From positions 1-5,972 of the forward strand of contig DAHWIS010000059.1 of NCBI GenBank assembly GCA_027344745.1: a stretch of DNA of 5,972 nt, in the 5' to 3' direction. The DNA comes from Microcaldota archaeon (lineage in GTDB: Archaea > Micrarchaeota > Micrarchaeia > Micrarchaeales > Micrarchaeaceae). The notes under the pieces were generated by a model. It made no database searches and was not told the origin of the DNA. It was given only the letters and a program-made list of their open reading frames with translations. Position numbers and translations under genes: made by a program. This document shows positions 4,420 through 5,972 of the stretch, in pieces. Each line of letters opens with the position of its first letter. The stretch's first letter is position 1.

Positions 4420-5106
4420 GTCTATCTTTATCGGCTCGTCGGTCTTTAGCGACAGCACTACCGAAGAATTAGACGGGCACGCGTTTATTATCCTTTGCAG
4501 GTATTCCAGGTTGAACGTGACCGATGAGGCCTTGCCCACATCCAGCTTTTTTATTATCTCGGCGTTGTTCAGGTGTTCCTCTTCGAGCTCACCTGCATCG
4601 CCTCTTGCGGCTACTACAAAAGACTCCTTTGCGGTCTTGAAGCTTATATACGTTGAAAGCAGATTTGCGTCCTTCAATATCTCCTTCAGGGAGTCGCTTT
4701 TGACCTCTACGATCGATTCAAACTCCACTTTCGGCTCCTTATCTGCCTCTTTTCTCACATCTATCATTGGCAGTTTATACCTCCTCCTGCTTTGCTGCCC
4801 TATGAATTCCATCGAGAACTTGTTGTTTGCGTCTTTCATGGACAACTGTTCTCCAGATCTTGAACTTGAAAGAATCTTGCTTAAATTATCGAGGTTTAGC
4901 CCTACGCTTATCTGCTTGTCTACCTCATATTTGGAGAAAGCCTTGTTGGGTATGAAAAACGATATCATGCTGATGCCCGAAGGATCCATAGCCTTAAGGG
5001 ATATGCCCTCCTTTCCTATGTTGAACGAACCCTCGTCTACGAGGCTTACTATGGAGTCTACGCAATTTTTCCAGTACTTCGCATCATCAATCTTTATCTC
5101 GAACAT
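4417..5106 (-). CDS. pcn: DNA polymerase sliding clamp (PCNA), open frame ending early at TAG
   Basis: PCNA forms a ring around DNA and tethers replicative polymerase, FEN1, ligase and other PIP-box proteins. The frame has family marks: an N-terminal strand M-F-E-I-K-I, then a D-E-G-S-F-N-I-G-K-E-G-I-S-L-K-A-M-D-P-S-G-I block (about 24-45, cf. LKAMDPSHV), the L-N-L-D-N-L-S-K-I-L helix (about 70-79), an interdomain linker near K-L-P-M-I-D (about 111-116), and a C-terminal T-F-N-L-E-Y-L (about 196-202) followed by L-K-T-D-E-P-I-K-I-D. At 229 aa it is about 18 residues short, and the missing part lies in frame past the TAG (see 4363-4419). Without it the clamp would lack its last strand and part of the partner-binding groove. 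Start ATG 5106 has no Shine-Dalgarno but has a TATA-like box 24 bases upstream. It is divergent from the prenyl synthase gene and likely heads a transcript with the ThrRS editing-domain gene. Confidence 0.93.
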   Translation of the reverse strand: MFEIKIDDAKYWKNCVDSIVSLVDEGSFNIGKEGISLKAMDPSGISMISFFIPNKAFSKYEVDKQISVGLNLDNLSKILSSSRSGEQLSMKDANNKFSMEFIGQQSRRRYKLPMIDVRKEADKEPKVEFESIVEVKSDSLKEILKDANLLSTYISFKTAKESFVVAARGDAGELEEEHLNNAEIIKKLDVGKASSVTFNLEYLQRIINACPSNSSVVLSLKTDEPIKID

Positions 5107-5125
5107 AAAATCACTATAATTAGCA

Positions 5126-5135
5126 TTAATATTAA
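5126..5135 (-). promoter_or_regulatory. TATA-like box for PCNA
   Basis: TTAATATTAA is centred about 24 bases upstream of ATG 5106 on the minus strand, the position expected for a leaderless archaeal transcript. It lies in a 91-bp A/T-rich region shared with the divergent gene at 5198. Confidence 0.5.
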
Positions 5136-5170
5136 CCTAAAAAGTAATAAAAACATTCCCAAAACTACCA

Positions 5171-5178
5171 TTAAATAT
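5171..5178 (+). promoter_or_regulatory. TATA-like box for the prenyl synthase gene
   Basis: TTAAATAT is centred about 24 bases before ATG 5198, with no Shine-Dalgarno between them. This again fits leaderless initiation and supports that start. The earlier ATG at 5185 is in another frame and stops after 16 codons. Confidence 0.5.
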
Positions 5179-5197
5179 CTGTTAATGGAAAGCAATT

Positions 5198-5972
5198 ATG
5201 GGTATTTTATTGACAACAGTGGAAAAGCCCAATGAGGCAATAAAAGAACACGTATCATCTTTACTTAGGGTAAGCAACCTAAATGACTTTCATGCTGCAA
5301 TTAAGTCTGAAATCTCAAACGTAATAAAAAGATATGTTTCAGAAGCTGCAGATGCGATGATGCTTGAATCAGAAAGGAAAGAATACGCAAAAGTATTGAA
5401 TGATTACCAATCCAGAAAAAGCCATTATAGTAGGCCTTTGCTTGTAATGCTCACATCAGGGCTTTACGGGAACGAAAGCCCTAACGCTATAATGCTTGCA
5501 TCTATAATGCAGATGTCTGAGGAATGGATGCTCATATTGGACGATATACAAGATAAGGCTGAAATGCGAAGAGGCGGAAAGACGCTGCATGCCATATACG
5601 GTGAGCAAATAGCCAGTCTCGCATCAGCTACCCTTGAGTCTGTAATGCACATAATGCTTTCTGACTATAAAGATGCAGAACCTAATAAAATCGTAGCAAA
5701 CAAAGTGTATGCCGCCTTTAAAGAAATAGGCTATCATACTGCTGCGGGACAGCATCTGGATCTTAAGTTTACATATTCAATAAAAAATTTTGGTAAAATA
5801 GACTATAACTTCTATTATTCTATGGTAGATGGAAAGACATCTAGGTATACAGTATATGGCCCAATGGTAATAGGCGCCCTAGCTTCGGGAATGGATGGCG
5901 AAGTTGTAGAAATGCTTACAACTATAGGTAAATCCGCAGGCATTGCATTTCAAATATCCGATGATATAATGG
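5198..5972 (+). CDS. Polyprenyl (geranylgeranyl/farnesyl-type) diphosphate synthase, 3' end outside window
   Basis: This trans-prenyltransferase condenses isopentenyl diphosphate with allylic diphosphates; in archaea the product feeds membrane ether lipids. The 258 codons visible contain the first aspartate-rich motif D115-D116-I-Q-D119 with R124-R125-G, then Q185-H-L-D-L-K, K213-T214, and the second motif F251-Q-I-S-D-D256 close to the window edge. About 60-90 residues of a usual 320-350 are missing. Trp110 sits five residues before DDxxD; a bulky aromatic there limits chain length in short-chain synthases, so a C15-C20 product is likely (inference). The upstream GGKRLRP-type motif is altered to K-S-H-Y-S-R79-P80: the Arg-Pro remains, but His76 replaces the usual Lys. 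The stretch looks more A/T-rich than the neighbouring genes. It could be a main GGPP synthase or a divergent paralogue. Confidence 0.92.
   Translation, partial: MGILLTTVEKPNEAIKEHVSSLLRVSNLNDFHAAIKSEISNVIKRYVSEAADAMMLESERKEYAKVLNDYQSRKSHYSRPLLVMLTSGLYGNESPNAIMLASIMQMSEEWMLILDDIQDKAEMRRGGKTLHAIYGEQIASLASATLESVMHIMLSDYKDAEPNKIVANKVYAAFKEIGYHTAAGQHLDLKFTYSIKNFGKIDYNFYYSMVDGKTSRYTVYGPMVIGALASGMDGEVVEMLTTIGKSAGIAFQISDDIM

Noticed and set aside
4511..5119. Plus-strand open frame of 202 codons
   Set aside because: It is the antisense shadow of PCNA, which matches its family over the same stretch.
1..5972. CRISPR array or insertion sequence
   Set aside because: No regularly spaced repeats, transposase motifs or target-site duplications are visible.

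Overview
The window looks archaeal. It encodes a tRNA-wybutosine enzyme of the Taw1 type, the RNase P protein Rnp4 (Rpp21/RPR2 family), an archaeal-type sliding clamp (PCNA), the archaeal-type threonyl-tRNA synthetase editing domain, and an isoprenoid chain synthase of the kind used for archaeal lipids. Short A/T-rich TATA-like boxes lie about 23-29 bases before several start codons that lack a Shine-Dalgarno, as in leaderless archaeal transcription. Compact spacing, small proteins and divergent motifs would fit a small-genome DPANN lineage such as Micrarchaeota, but that placement is inference.

Left part (1-2190, plus strand): the 3' end of a tRNA is followed by a gap with a stem-loop and a perfect 28-bp palindrome. 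Next come a small helical protein of unknown function, then a HIT-family hydrolase and Taw1, which probably form one transcription unit.

Middle and right part (2270-5106, minus strand): PCNA, a free-standing ThrRS editing domain, a degenerate DJ-1/PfpI-like protein, Rnp4 and an AIM24-family protein, read from right to left. Taw1 and the AIM24 gene converge on a 79-bp spacer. PCNA and the gene at the right edge (polyprenyl diphosphate synthase, cut by the window end) diverge from a 91-bp A/T-rich promoter region.

The genes are mostly housekeeping with a strong tRNA theme: tRNA gene, tRNA-Phe modification, tRNA 5' processing and tRNA-Thr proofreading. I saw no mobile element, CRISPR array or defence system.

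The most striking observation is in PCNA. Its open frame ends in TAG at 229 codons, but the same frame continues for 17 more codons that spell a recognisable PCNA C-terminus (ending LAPYMES) before TGA, giving the normal family length. This is an amber codon read through, a recent nonsense mutation, or a sequence error. Two proteins also keep their fold signature but have lost expected catalytic residues: the ThrRS editing domain and the DJ-1-like protein.
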